Shown: positions 24,894 through 33,741 of the stretch, piece after piece
How positions within the stretch are numbered: the stretch's first letter is position 1
Layout: each line of letters begins with the position of its first letter
Origin: Gammaproteobacteria bacterium
GTDB lineage: Bacteria > Pseudomonadota > Gammaproteobacteria > SZUA-140
Length of the DNA stretch: 48,161 nt
Direction: 5' to 3'
Assembly (NCBI GenBank): GCA_020845975.1
Contig: JADLET010000079.1
Coordinates: 1-48,161 of the forward strand
Translations under genes and position numbers: made by a program
The notes under the pieces: generated by a model
Database searches by the model: none
What the model saw: only the letters and a program-made list of their open reading frames with translations
Told to the model about the DNA's origin: nothing

Positions 24894-25163
24894 TCATCCG
24901 ATCAATGACGGGATGCTGCGGATGAGCTCCTCGGTGTAGTTGATCATCGAATGCAGGATCCAGGGGCCGGCGGCAACCATCACGCCCAGGACCACGAAGA
25001 GCTTCGGGATAAAACTCAGCGTCTGCTCGTTGATCTGTGTGGCCGCCTGGAACATGCTGACCAGAAGACCTATGCCAAGCGCAGGCAGCAGCATAACCGC
25101 GAGAATCATCAAGGTGACATAGAGCGCATTTTGTCCGAGATTAACGACGGTTTCCGGGGTCAT
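24894..25163 (-). CDS. fliQ: Flagellar export gate protein FliQ
   Basis: An 89-residue protein with two membrane spans, one of the small subunits of the export channel. MTPETVVNLGQNALYVTLMI at the start and QAATQINEQTLSFIPK in the loop are diagnostic. The ATG at 25161-25163 has GGAGAG upstream; a longer in-frame start would run into fliP. The length is normal. Confidence 0.95.
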   Translation of the reverse strand: MTPETVVNLGQNALYVTLMILAVMLLPALGIGLLVSMFQAATQINEQTLSFIPKLFVVLGVMVAAGPWILHSMINYTEELIRSIPSLIG

Positions 25164-25197
25164 GGCTTCTCTCCTGCTCTTGGCTGCTGCGCGTGGC

Positions 25198-25938
25198 TCA
25201 TGTGGAAAAGCTTGCGGCCAGGGTGCCGAGTATGAGCGCCCACCCGTCCACCAGCACAAACAGCATGATTTTGAATGGCAGCGATATGATCAGCGGCGAC
25301 AGCATCATCATGCCCATTGACATGAGGACGCTTGCCACCACCAGGTCGATAATCAGAAACGGAATGAAAATTATGAACCCGATCTGGAACGCGGTCTTGA
25401 GCTCGCTGGTCAGGAATGCCGGCATCAGCAGCGTGAACGGCACCTGCTCACGTGACTCCATGGCCGGGGCGTCGGATATCTCGGCGAACAGGCTCAGATC
25501 GGAATCACGCGTTTGCGCCAGCATGAATTTTTTCATCGGTGTGCTGCCGCGCTCGAGCGCTTCCTGCATCGTAACCTGCTCATCCATATATGGCTTCACG
25601 GAAGTGTTGTAGACTTCGGTGAACACCGGCCTCATGATGAAAACCGTCAGGAATAGCGCCAGGCCAATCAGCGTCTGGGTGGTTGGCGTCGAGGCCGTGC
25701 CGAGCGCCTGACGCAAGATCGCAAGCACGATGATGATGCGGGTGAACGACGTCATCATCATCAGGGCCGCCGGAAGGAGCGACATTACCGTCATCAGCGC
25801 CAGTATCTGCAGGCTGAGACTGTAGGTCTTGCCCCCGTCGGGGGCCGTGGTCACGGTGATCGCCGTCAGCCCGGAATCGGCCAAAGCGGCCGCGCAGGGA
25901 AACAGCACGGCGAGAAAGATGACTATAAGCCGGATCAT
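25198..25938 (-). CDS. fliP: Flagellar export gate protein FliP
   Basis: A 246-residue export channel subunit with a cleavable signal sequence ([20 protein letters not shown]) and about four membrane spans. The motifs [33 protein letters not shown] and [23 protein letters not shown] are highly conserved in FliP. The ATG at 25936-25938 overlaps the fliO stop (ATGA), so the start is set by coupling. Much longer readings upstream would lie in fliO. Confidence 0.96.
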   Translation of the reverse strand: MIRLIVIFLAVLFPCAAALADSGLTAITVTTAPDGGKTYSLSLQILALMTVMSLLPAALMMMTSFTRIIIVLAILRQALGTASTPTTQTLIGLALFLTVFIMRPVFTEVYNTSVKPYMDEQVTMQEALERGSTPMKKFMLAQTRDSDLSLFAEISDAPAMESREQVPFTLLMPAFLTSELKTAFQIGFIIFIPFLIIDLVVASVLMSMGMMMLSPLIISLPFKIMLFVLVDGWALILGTLAASFST

Positions 25939-26399
25939 GACGGCGATATTCTCTTTCTGAGTTCCTGATTGAAGCGGCCAAGGAAACTGGAGGGGGCGCC
26001 TGCCGGCTCTGCGGACTCTCCCCCGGGGACCGGTTCGAGTACATGCAGGGTTCTGATGCAGCCCGGCGCAACGCCGATCAGCAAGCGATCGCTGCCGGCC
26101 TGAACGATCAGGATGCGCTCGCGCTGACCAAGATTGATGCCGCCGACCACCCGCAACTGCTCGTGCGAAATCCCCTGAATGCGCCCGAAGCGCTTCAACG
26201 CCCATGCGCCCGCGAAGATCAGCCCCAGCACGACGCCAAGCCCGGCGACCATCTGCAACACGCCTGTGAATGTAACTGCGCTCTTGTGTGCGAGCGCTGG
26301 GTCCGCGCCCTGGGCCAGCGCCGCCGCGGGTAGAGCCAGCAGCGCCAGACATCCGCCAATGGCGCGCACGACAGCGATGACCGGATAATTTCTCGGCAT
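25935..26399 (-). CDS. fliO: Flagellar export assembly protein FliO
   Basis: A 154-residue protein that helps FliP assemble. It has a signal-like N-terminus (residues about 5-30, ending ALA-Q), a second hydrophobic segment ([23 protein letters not shown]) and a cytoplasmic domain with [19 protein letters not shown] and the [11 protein letters not shown] stretch found in FliO. The ATG at 26397-26399 has GGAG 7 bases upstream; an ATG two codons earlier is closer to it and less likely. Overlaps fliP by 4 bases. Confidence 0.9.
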   Translation of the reverse strand: MPRNYPVIAVVRAIGGCLALLALPAAALAQGADPALAHKSAVTFTGVLQMVAGLGVVLGLIFAGAWALKRFGRIQGISHEQLRVVGGINLGQRERILIVQAGSDRLLIGVAPGCIRTLHVLEPVPGGESAEPAGAPSSFLGRFNQELRKRISPS

Positions 26400-26419
26400 G
26401 AGCATGCTCCGGCTCGGGA

Positions 26420-26806
26420 CTACTTCAGTTTTCTAACGCGCTCGGCCGCGCTGATGATATCGGTGAGACGGATGCCGAATTTCTCATTCACCACCACCAC
26501 CTCGCCGTGCGCGACCAGCGTTCCGTTCACCGTGACGTCCATGGGCTCACCCGCGAGGCGGTCCAGCTCGACAACGGAGCCCTGGTTCAGCTTGAGCAGA
26601 TTGCTGATGGAGATCTTGGTACGGCCGATCTCGACCGCCACCGTGACAGGGATGTCCAGGATCATGTCCAGGCCCTTGTCACCCATGGTGGTCCCGGGGG
26701 AGTCATCCTGCAGATTCTGGAAACTGGCGCGCGCGTAATCCTCGCCCTGTGCCGCGCCAGCCCCGGCGCCAGCCGAGTCGCTCATTGTTTTCGTAGCATC
26801 GTTCAT
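26420..26806 (-). CDS. fliN: Flagellar motor switch protein FliN
   Basis: A 128-residue C-ring subunit. The conserved core [36 protein letters not shown] and [18 protein letters not shown] belongs to the SpoA/FliN domain; the N-terminal 35 residues are Ala/Gly-rich and variable. The ATG at 26804-26806 shares one base with the fliM stop and has AGGAG 7 bases upstream; a GTG one codon earlier is possible. Confidence 0.95.
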   Translation of the reverse strand: MNDATKTMSDSAGAGAGAAQGEDYARASFQNLQDDSPGTTMGDKGLDMILDIPVTVAVEIGRTKISISNLLKLNQGSVVELDRLAGEPMDVTVNGTLVAHGEVVVVNEKFGIRLTDIISAAERVRKLK

Positions 26807-27819
26807 CACGCGACTCCTGTAATAGTCATCAGTTGCCTGCCGCGCTGGTTATTTACCAGCTCTGTAACCTTGATGGCGTTCTTCCCGTCGGCGCTGCCGA
26901 ACACGCCACGGAACACCGGGATGTCATCTACCACCGCGGTAATCGCGCCCGGAATCTCGATCGGAATGATGTCGCCAACCTGCAGTTCGTTCAGCTCACG
27001 CATGCTCAGCTGGGCCTCCGTCAAAGTGCTCGACAGCTCTACCTCCGCGTGCATGAGCTCATTGCGCAGGGACAAGGTCCAGCGCTCGTCAAGCTCGATA
27101 CGGTCACTCTGGACGCCGGACTCGAGCAGATCACGAATCGGTTCGACCATCGCGTACGGCAGGGTTACGTGGATATCACCGCCGCCACCCTCGAATTCGA
27201 CATGGAAGCTGGAAACCACAACCACCTCGCTCGGACTGACGATATTGGCGAAATTCGGGTTGATTTCGGTGCTGACAAACTCGATGTCGACTCCGACCAC
27301 CGGGCTCCACGCCTCCTTGATATTGAGAAAGGCCATATCGAGGATGATCTTGATGATGCGCTGCTCCGTGGGAGTGAATTCGCGGCCCTCGATCTTGGTG
27401 TTGAAGCGTCCGCGGCCGCCGAAAAAATTATCCACGAAGCTGAACACCAGTTTCGGATCGATAACGACCAGCCCCATCCCCTTGAGAGGCGGCACACGGA
27501 TCACATTCAGGCTCGCCGGCATGAACAGACTGTGGACGTACTCGTTGAATTTGACCATCTGCACATTGCCGACCGCGATCTCGGCGCTGCGGCGCAGAAG
27601 ATTGAAAAAACTTATGCGCAGATGACGCGCCATGCGCTCGTTGATTATTTCCAGCGTGGGCAGCCGACCGCGCACGATGCGGTCCTGGCTGGTGAAGTCA
27701 TAGTCGGCGACGTCACCGGCCATAACCGGATGATCGGTTTCAGACTCAACCTCTCCGCTGGAGACGCCATTGAGCAGCGCGTCGATCTCGTCCTGGCTCA
27801 GGATGTCATTGACTGCCAT
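26806..27819 (-). CDS. fliM: Flagellar motor switch protein FliM
   Basis: A 337-residue C-ring protein that binds CheY-P and FliG. The N-terminal CheY-binding peptide LSQDEIDALLNG (about residues 6-17) is intact. The middle domain carries RPTLEIINERMARHLRISFF-like sequence (here PTLEIINERMARHLR) and the GGRGR motif after FVDNFF, and the C-terminal SpoA domain ends in NNQRGRQLMTITGVA. It starts 6 bases after the fliL stop and overlaps fliN. The intact CheY site implies that chemotaxis genes exist elsewhere in the genome. Confidence 0.97.
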   Translation of the reverse strand: MAVNDILSQDEIDALLNGVSSGEVESETDHPVMAGDVADYDFTSQDRIVRGRLPTLEIINERMARHLRISFFNLLRRSAEIAVGNVQMVKFNEYVHSLFMPASLNVIRVPPLKGMGLVVIDPKLVFSFVDNFFGGRGRFNTKIEGREFTPTEQRIIKIILDMAFLNIKEAWSPVVGVDIEFVSTEINPNFANIVSPSEVVVVSSFHVEFEGGGGDIHVTLPYAMVEPIRDLLESGVQSDRIELDERWTLSLRNELMHAEVELSSTLTEAQLSMRELNELQVGDIIPIEIPGAITAVVDDIPVFRGVFGSADGKNAIKVTELVNNQRGRQLMTITGVA

Positions 27820-27825
27820 GGCGGC

Positions 27826-28431
27826 TCACTGCATCACAAAGCTGGTGAAATAGACGGCTTCCGCCCCGGTGTTGCCCGTCTCCGTCTTGAGGATGCTCTG
27901 GATCTCGACGAGCGCCTTGTCCCGGATCGACTGTTTACCCTCGGCCGACGTGAGGGAGGCGTAGTCCAGGTTGCTGAACATCATCACGAGATTGTTCCGG
28001 ATCTGCGGCAGATGGACCTTGATGGCCTCCGAAACCACCGGATCACGGGTCATCGCTTCGATCTTGACCTGCAGGTAGCGGATCTGAACCCCTTCGACGA
28101 AGTTGACCACGAACGGGTCGCCCAGCTCGACGTAGATTGGCGGCGCCTTGGGTTCTTTCGACGACTTCTTGTCCTTGGACTTCTTTGACTTCTCCTTAGG
28201 CGCATCCTCGGCCGAAGCGTCACCGCCATCGTCTTCGGCTGCGGCCACCTCCTCACTGTCATGCTGACCAAATACCCCGGCCAGCATCAGCGTCGCGCCC
28301 ACGCTCACGCCAATCAGCAGAATCACGGAGAAAACGATCACTATGATCTTGAGGGCCCCGCCCGATTTCTTCTTCGGCTTGGGCCTTTCGTTTTCTTCGT
28401 CTTCATTGATTTCTTCGTCTTTTCTCGCCAT
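27826..28431 (-). CDS. fliL: Flagellar basal-body associated protein FliL
   Basis: A 201-residue single-span inner-membrane protein that associates with the stators. An N-terminal acidic/basic stretch precedes one span (ALKIIVIVFSVILLIGVSVG), followed by a Glu/Lys/Asp-rich low-complexity region (about residues 60-95) and the FliL domain (PPIYVELGDPFVVNFVEG, YLQVKIEAMTRDP). It is longer than E. coli FliL (about 154 residues) because of the charged linker. A consensus sigma-54 promoter lies 55 bases upstream. First gene of fliLMNOPQR-flhB. Confidence 0.93.
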   Translation of the reverse strand: MARKDEEINEDEENERPKPKKKSGGALKIIVIVFSVILLIGVSVGATLMLAGVFGQHDSEEVAAAEDDGGDASAEDAPKEKSKKSKDKKSSKEPKAPPIYVELGDPFVVNFVEGVQIRYLQVKIEAMTRDPVVSEAIKVHLPQIRNNLVMMFSNLDYASLTSAEGKQSIRDKALVEIQSILKTETGNTGAEAVYFTSFVMQ

Positions 28432-28484
28432 CTCGTTTCCCTTCCCTTGTGCACGAAATTCGTAATAACGTCCTGCCCAGATTT

Positions 28485-28501
28485 AGCAAGACACGTGCCA
28501 G
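28485..28501 (-). promoter_or_regulatory. Consensus sigma-54 promoter of the fliL operon
   Basis: On the minus strand TGGCACG-TGTC-TTGCT matches the sigma-54 consensus TGGCACG-N4-TTGCW exactly. Transcription would begin near 28474, about 43 bases before the fliL ATG. FleQ or FleR would be the activator. Confidence 0.88.
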
Positions 28502-28709
28502 TGGAGGCGAGCGACATTTATTTTAATGATTACATGATGTTACAAAACGCTCCCGCGAGGACGTCGGCATCTTGACGTCTGTGGATGGCATACCTGAATG
28601 GCGATGGCGGAAATACGATGACGGCAGGATCGAATGCCGAGGGAATGGAAATGGAAGCGAAGGCCGGCCCGATGACCGGAAGGACACGTCGCCGCAGCGG
28701 AGACCGGCC

Positions 28710-30155
28710 TCAGGCGTAGAGATCGACGAGCCCGCGGAGCTCACTCGGGCGGTCCTCACCCGGCACTGCCGCATCGGCCGGAACGGAGTCCACCTGTGAC
28801 AGCGATTCCGGCCTGCCCTGATGCGCCTGCGAGCGCCCGCCATCCGATGGGGAATGCTGAGAGACATCGACGTTCACGGCGCCAAAGCCCTGCTCGCCCA
28901 TCAGATCACGCAGGCGCGGAATGCTGTCATGCAGCGCCTCGCGCACCAGCGCGTGCTGACTGGACAGCGTTACGCTCATCTGGCGGTCGGCATCGACGCT
29001 GATGCGTATCTCGAGCGGCCCCAGTTGCGGCGGATTGATCTTTAATTCCGCGGTCTGGATCTGGTTTCCAATCGCCCAGCGAATACGCTGTCCGAGTTCA
29101 TCGCTCCATTCCGGATGACGCAGTGGCGTATGCAGGGCGGGTCCGGGCACCGGAACCTCCCTGGACTGGGCGGAGGCGCCGGCCTGGAAGTAGGTCAATG
29201 GACCGGTGTTTGCCGGCGAACCGCCGTCGGAATCCCGCAACAGTGACTGAAAGGCATCGCCCCGTGTCGAACTCGCGCCGTCATTAGAACCGAGCCGCGC
29301 GAGCAATTCCTGCAGACGCGCCCCGCCATCCGGCGTCGAGACCGGCTCCGCCACCGCCTCCGGCGCCATGGGCGCCGATACGGATGTGGATACGGGTGCG
29401 GGAGATGGTGAAACGGGTGCAGACGAGGGTGAGAACACAGGCGCGGGCGTGGTGGCCACGACGCCGCCGTTAGGCGGCGAGGCCATCGCTCCTGAGACAG
29501 GCGCGGGGATACGAACAGGTTCTGTCTTTGTATCCGCAACGACTTCGCCAGTAACCTGGACGACCGCGGCAGCATGGACAACGACTGGCACATGATCCAC
29601 CGGCGCGGCTGCGACTGCGGACTCAGGCTCGTCCGCGCGCGACTGTTCGTTGCCTGTCGTCTCGACCGTCGGATCCGGCAACGCAGGCGACACATTGCCC
29701 GCGCTTTGCAGGATACCGTTCCCGTCGTCATCCTGAGCGTTTGCCGTGAAGAGTTCCGTTGGCTCGGCGGAGACAGGGGACTCTGCCGGCTCAGACGGCA
29801 AGGCCTTGCCGCCCGGCGGCAAAAATTCCTCCGGCGTTAGCGGACCCGGCGGCGCGGTATCCGGCACAGGCGCGCCGAACGCGTCACCCGTAATATCCGC
29901 CTGGAGATCTCCGAAGATGAATGGATCCGCCGGATTCCCGGGTATCGCGGGCGTCTCCGGGAGCATATCTCCCGAAGACGCCGCAGACTGAGGTAAAGGT
30001 GACGCGAGCAGGAAATTCATCAGGGAATCAAAAGAATCGGCCTGCGAGGCAGGCGTTGACGGAGTCGATGTCTCGACCGCGACAGCGAATTGACCCGCCG
30101 GACCCAAGACCCCGGCTGAGACTGGAAAACCCATGCCCGCAGTGCTTACCGCCAT
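28710..30155 (-). CDS. fliK: Flagellar hook-length control protein FliK
   Basis: A 481-residue secreted ruler that sets hook length and triggers the FlhB switch. Most of the protein (about residues 1-340) is low-complexity, rich in Pro, Ala, Ser and Val, as in other FliK proteins. The conserved C-terminal domain is seen in LKINPPQLGPLEIRISVD and SVTLSSQHALVREALHDSI, ending with QGFGAVNVDVS. The ATG at 30153-30155 starts MAVSTAGMGF; an in-frame start at 30209 lies close to fliJ and is less likely. It is the last gene of the fliE operon; the 278-base gap that follows carries the fliL promoter. Confidence 0.9.
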   Translation of the reverse strand: MAVSTAGMGFPVSAGVLGPAGQFAVAVETSTPSTPASQADSFDSLMNFLLASPLPQSAASSGDMLPETPAIPGNPADPFIFGDLQADITGDAFGAPVPDTAPPGPLTPEEFLPPGGKALPSEPAESPVSAEPTELFTANAQDDDGNGILQSAGNVSPALPDPTVETTGNEQSRADEPESAVAAAPVDHVPVVVHAAAVVQVTGEVVADTKTEPVRIPAPVSGAMASPPNGGVVATTPAPVFSPSSAPVSPSPAPVSTSVSAPMAPEAVAEPVSTPDGGARLQELLARLGSNDGASSTRGDAFQSLLRDSDGGSPANTGPLTYFQAGASAQSREVPVPGPALHTPLRHPEWSDELGQRIRWAIGNQIQTAELKINPPQLGPLEIRISVDADRQMSVTLSSQHALVREALHDSIPRLRDLMGEQGFGAVNVDVSQHSPSDGGRSQAHQGRPESLSQVDSVPADAAVPGEDRPSELRGLVDLYA

Positions 30156-30237
30156 GATGCCCCGCCCCCTGTGATTCAATCCGACTGTTGTATCCGTCGA
30201 GAATTGCAAATTCCACGCCAGTAAAACCTGGGCGCGC

Positions 30238-30687
30238 CTATTCCTCGCCGCTGATACCCGGCCGCACGCGTTGCGCGCGCTCGTCGGTCTCGCGCTGTTC
30301 GCGTCTTTGCGCGCGCGAGACCTCCTCGTGCCGGAAACGGTCGATCACCTTATCGAGCGCGCGCCGCTTGGAACTCACTTCGCTCCAGTAACGGTTCTGC
30401 TGTTCGAGTTCGCGCTGACAATCCTCCAGCAGCTTCTTCTGCTGCTGAATCGCCACATTGAGACGATCAGTGAAACGCCGGTATTCCTTGAAGCGCTCGA
30501 TTGTTCCGCCGCCGCCCTCCGCCTGAAAGCGCTGCTGATATTCGCGCATGAATTTTTCGAGATCGGACAGACGGCGCTCCTGGGACAGATAACGATTGCG
30601 CGACTCGCCCAGTACGCGCGTCGCCTGGATCTCCTTGTCCCGCTGCAGACCGGCAATGGGCTGCATCCTCTGAGATCTGGTCACCAC
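30238..30687 (-). CDS. fliJ: Flagellar export chaperone FliJ
   Basis: A 149-residue coiled-coil protein, almost entirely charged helix (LGESRNRYLSQERRLSDLEK through EEVSRAQRREQRETDERAQR), as expected of FliJ, which links the FliI ATPase to FlhA and carries chaperones. The chosen start is a GTG at 30685-30687; neighbouring GTG (30684) and ATG (30666) codons are possible. It lies 31 bases after the fliI stop. Confidence 0.9.
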   Translation of the reverse strand: MVTRSQRMQPIAGLQRDKEIQATRVLGESRNRYLSQERRLSDLEKFMREYQQRFQAEGGGGTIERFKEYRRFTDRLNVAIQQQKKLLEDCQRELEQQNRYWSEVSSKRRALDKVIDRFRHEEVSRAQRREQRETDERAQRVRPGISGEE

Positions 30688-30718
30688 CCTTTCTCCCGCT
30701 CAGAATTCCGTATATCCA

Positions 30719-32086
30719 TCATTTTTTCGCCTTCTGCGGCACACCTCCGCCCAGCAGCTCGCCCAGACCGCGCAGTCCGTCCCGGAAAGTGACACGCTCG
30801 TTCAAGCCCTGCTGCAGGAACTGCGTGAGGCGCGGATGGAAATCGACGGCCTCGTCCACTCTGGGGTCACTGCCCTTCGCATAGGCGCCGACGCTGATCA
30901 GGTCGCGATTGCGGCGGTAGGTCGAATAAAGCTGCTTGAATCGTATGGCCTGGCGCTGGTGCTCGGGGCTGACGATCTCGCTCATTACCCGGCTCACCGA
31001 GGCCTCGATATCGATCGCCGGATAATGGCCCGCGTCGGCCAGCTCACGGTTGAGCACGATGTGGCCGTCGAGGATCGCGCGTGCGGCGTCGGCGATAGGA
31101 TCCTGCTGGTCATCACCCTCTGCCAGCACGGTATACAACGCGGTGATAGAGCCGTTGCCGTCACCGTTGCCGGCACGCTCGACCAGCTGCGGCAGCTTGG
31201 CAAATACCGAGGGTGGATAGCCGCGCGTCGCCGGCGGCTCACCGATGGCGAGGGCGATCTCGCGCTGCGCCTGGGCGTAACGCGTGAGCGAATCCATCAG
31301 CAAGAGCACCTTGAGCCCCTTGTCACGAAAATACTCCGCGATGCTGGTCGCCAGCATCGCACCGTGCAAACGCAGCATGGGCGGTGTATCCGCCGGCGTC
31401 GCCACCACCACTGCGCGCGCCATCCCCTGCGTACCCAGGATACGGTTGGTGAATTCCTTTACTTCACGGCCGCGCTCGCCGATCATGCCGACGACGGTGA
31501 CATCGGCGTCGGTGTAGCGCGTCATCATGCCGAGCAGCACACTTTTGCCCACGCCGCTGCCGGCGAACAGGCCCAGGCGCTGGCCACGGCCAATGGTGAG
31601 CAGATTGTTTATTGCGCGTACACCGACGTCGAGCGGCTCGCTGATGACACGGCGCTGCAGGGGATTGATCGGCCGCCCCATCAAGGGATAGGTGCTCTCG
31701 CTGCGTACCGGTCCGCGGCCATCAAGCGGCTTTCCCGTACCATCGACTACCCGGCCGAGCAGGCCGTCTCCGACCGCCGCCTCATAGGCGCGGCCGGTAG
31801 GAGTGACGCGCGCGTTCGGCACCAGGCCGCGAATCTCGCCACTCGGCATGAGGAAGGTCTTGTCGCCCGCGAAACCGACCACCTCGGCCTCAAGCGGATG
31901 ACCGGAAGGGTTGTCGACCAGACAGCGATCTCCAATCGCCGCCTGACAGCCGATCGCCTCGAGCGTCAGCCCTACCAGGCGTGTAATCTTGCCCTCCACC
32001 ACCAGCGGCGGGGTGTTCTTCAGACCTTCGGCGCGTTCGGCGACGCGCCGCCGCCATACCGGCGCGCGATTGAGATCAGCCAGCAT
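30719..32086 (-). CDS. fliI: Flagellum-specific export ATPase FliI
   Basis: A 455-residue F1-beta-like ATPase that energises export. Walker A is AGSGVGKS (175-182), followed by [33 protein letters not shown] and [19 protein letters not shown]. The ATG at 32084-32086 was chosen because AGGAGG lies 6 bases upstream, itself inside the 3' end of fliH, so the genes overlap by 11 bases. A longer reading to 32281 would be in the fliH gene. Confidence 0.97.
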   Translation of the reverse strand: MLADLNRAPVWRRRVAERAEGLKNTPPLVVEGKITRLVGLTLEAIGCQAAIGDRCLVDNPSGHPLEAEVVGFAGDKTFLMPSGEIRGLVPNARVTPTGRAYEAAVGDGLLGRVVDGTGKPLDGRGPVRSESTYPLMGRPINPLQRRVISEPLDVGVRAINNLLTIGRGQRLGLFAGSGVGKSVLLGMMTRYTDADVTVVGMIGERGREVKEFTNRILGTQGMARAVVVATPADTPPMLRLHGAMLATSIAEYFRDKGLKVLLLMDSLTRYAQAQREIALAIGEPPATRGYPPSVFAKLPQLVERAGNGDGNGSITALYTVLAEGDDQQDPIADAARAILDGHIVLNRELADAGHYPAIDIEASVSRVMSEIVSPEHQRQAIRFKQLYSTYRRNRDLISVGAYAKGSDPRVDEAVDFHPRLTQFLQQGLNERVTFRDGLRGLGELLGGGVPQKAKK

Positions 32087-32726
32087 CGCCATCCTCCTGA
32101 CGCTCACCGCCAAGCAATTCCGCGGCGATTGCCGTGAACTGCCGTTCGATGCTGGCGTCGATACGCGAATGATCCGTCTCCAGGCGGCAACCGCCACGAG
32201 CAAGCGCCGGATCCTCCAGGATCTTCCAGCCGGACTCTTCGCCATGCAGGGCGGCGAGATTCTCACGCAGGGTTTCCGCATCGGCCGGATTCACGAACAG
32301 GCGGACATTGCGTGATGCGATCGGCAGTATCGCGGCCGCTCGTTGCACCACGGCGACGATCTGACCTGGGTCGGTCGTCAGTTCGCGCCGAATGATCTGA
32401 CGCGCGATGGTGAGCGCGAGACTTGTAACCTCCTCCACCACCCCTTCATCGAGCTGGTGCAGCGGACGGGACAACAGATTCAGCACCGCCTCGATCCGGT
32501 CCGTCTTTTCCTTGGCCAGCGCCGCGCCTTTTTCCAGGCCCTCACGCCGTCCGAGCTCGAATCCTTCCTCGTAGGCCTGCTGCTGAATCTCTTCGATGCG
32601 GGTCGCTGTCAGATGGCCGCCGTGCGCGGCCGGATCGCCGGTCGCCGCGCCACCCACCCGCGGCAGCTCCCAACGCTCGCAGGCGTCGGCTGCGGCGCCG
32701 CTGATAACCTTAAACGTATTCTTCTC
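32076..32726 (-). CDS. fliH: Flagellar export regulator FliH
   Basis: A 216-residue stator-like partner of FliI. The N-terminal segment with [10 protein letters not shown] anchors it to FlhA and the C-ring; the central charged helix ([20 protein letters not shown]) contains the GxxxG-type spacing usual for FliH; the C-terminal part resembles ATPase delta subunits. The start is uncertain: GTG at 32724-32726 gives a normal N-terminus and overlaps fliG by 17 bases, with GGGTGG upstream; GTG at 32735 is an alternative. Confidence 0.88.
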   Translation of the reverse strand, partial: EKNTFKVISGAAADACERWELPRVGGAATGDPAAHGGHLTATRIEEIQQQAYEEGFELGRREGLEKGAALAKEKTDRIEAVLNLLSRPLHQLDEGVVEEVTSLALTIARQIIRRELTTDPGQIVAVVQRAAAILPIASRNVRLFVNPADAETLRENLAALHGEESGWKILEDPALARGGCRLETDHSRIDASIERQFTAIAAELLGGERQEDGDAG

Positions 32727-33726
32727 CACCCTTGCCACCCAATGATATATCGCCGGACTCGGACAGGCGGCGCGCAATGGCAAGGATCTCCTTCTGCGCC
32801 ACCTCCACCTCGCTCAGACGCACCGGACCCTTCGCCTCCAGGTCGTCGCGCAGCATCTCGCCCGCGCGCTTCGACATGTTCTTGAAGACCTTCTCCTTGA
32901 GCGTCTCCTCCGCACCCTTCAGCGCGACCACCAGCGTCTCGGAGGAGACCTCGCGCAGCAGAGACTGGATTCCGCGATCGTCCAGCGCAGAGAGATCATC
33001 GAACACAAACATGAGGTCCTGGATCTTGTCGCCGAGCTCCTTGTCGAACTCATTGATCTGATCCATGATCATCGTTTCCATCGATGAATCCATGTTATTG
33101 AGAATGTCGGCGGCAACCTTGACGCCTCCGACCGTGGACGATTTTACGTTGGAATTTCCGCGGAACTGTTCCTCAATGACATGATTCAGCTCCTGCAGCG
33201 CGCTGGGCTGTAGGCGGTCGAGAACGGCGATCCTGAGCAAGACATCTGCGCGGACCTTCTCCGACAGCAGTGTCAGCACCTCGGCCGCCTGATCGTTGTC
33301 GAGATAGGACAGCACAACCGCGATGATCTGCGGGTGCTCCATCTTGATGACTTCATAGATCTCATGAGAGTCCATCCACTTGAGCTGTTCCAGTCCGGAG
33401 GCCGCCCCGCCGAGCATGACCCTGTTGATGATGTTCCCGGCCTTGTCCTGTCCGAGCGCCTTCACCAGAACTGTCTGAAGATAATCCTGCGCGGCCATGC
33501 CAAACGAGGTCTCCTTGCCGACCGACTGCACGAATTCCTTCAGCACCGTATTGGCCTGCTCGGTCGAGATCTTGCTCAGATTCGCCATCGCAGAACTCAG
33601 GCGATGCACTTCCTTGGGCCCGATATATTTGAATACCTCGGCGGCATTCTGCTCGCCGATGCTCATCAGCAGCACGGCCGCCTTCTCGACGCCGCTGATT
33701 TCGGATGCCTGTTTCTTATCCGCCAT
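32710..33726 (-). CDS. fliG: Flagellar motor switch protein FliG
   Basis: A 338-residue rotor protein that couples stator force to rotation. The EHPQ motif (KMEHPQIIAVVLSYLD) in the middle domain and the C-terminal torque helix with DDLSALDDRGIQSLLREV and LKEKVFKNMSKRAGEMLRDD carry the charged residues used with MotC/D. The ATG has GGAG 8 bases upstream and lies 15 bases after fliF. Normal length. Confidence 0.97.
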   Translation of the reverse strand: MADKKQASEISGVEKAAVLLMSIGEQNAAEVFKYIGPKEVHRLSSAMANLSKISTEQANTVLKEFVQSVGKETSFGMAAQDYLQTVLVKALGQDKAGNIINRVMLGGAASGLEQLKWMDSHEIYEVIKMEHPQIIAVVLSYLDNDQAAEVLTLLSEKVRADVLLRIAVLDRLQPSALQELNHVIEEQFRGNSNVKSSTVGGVKVAADILNNMDSSMETMIMDQINEFDKELGDKIQDLMFVFDDLSALDDRGIQSLLREVSSETLVVALKGAEETLKEKVFKNMSKRAGEMLRDDLEAKGPVRLSEVEVAQKEILAIARRLSESGDISLGGKGGEEYV

Positions 33727-33741
33727 GGTTTATGCTCCGCG

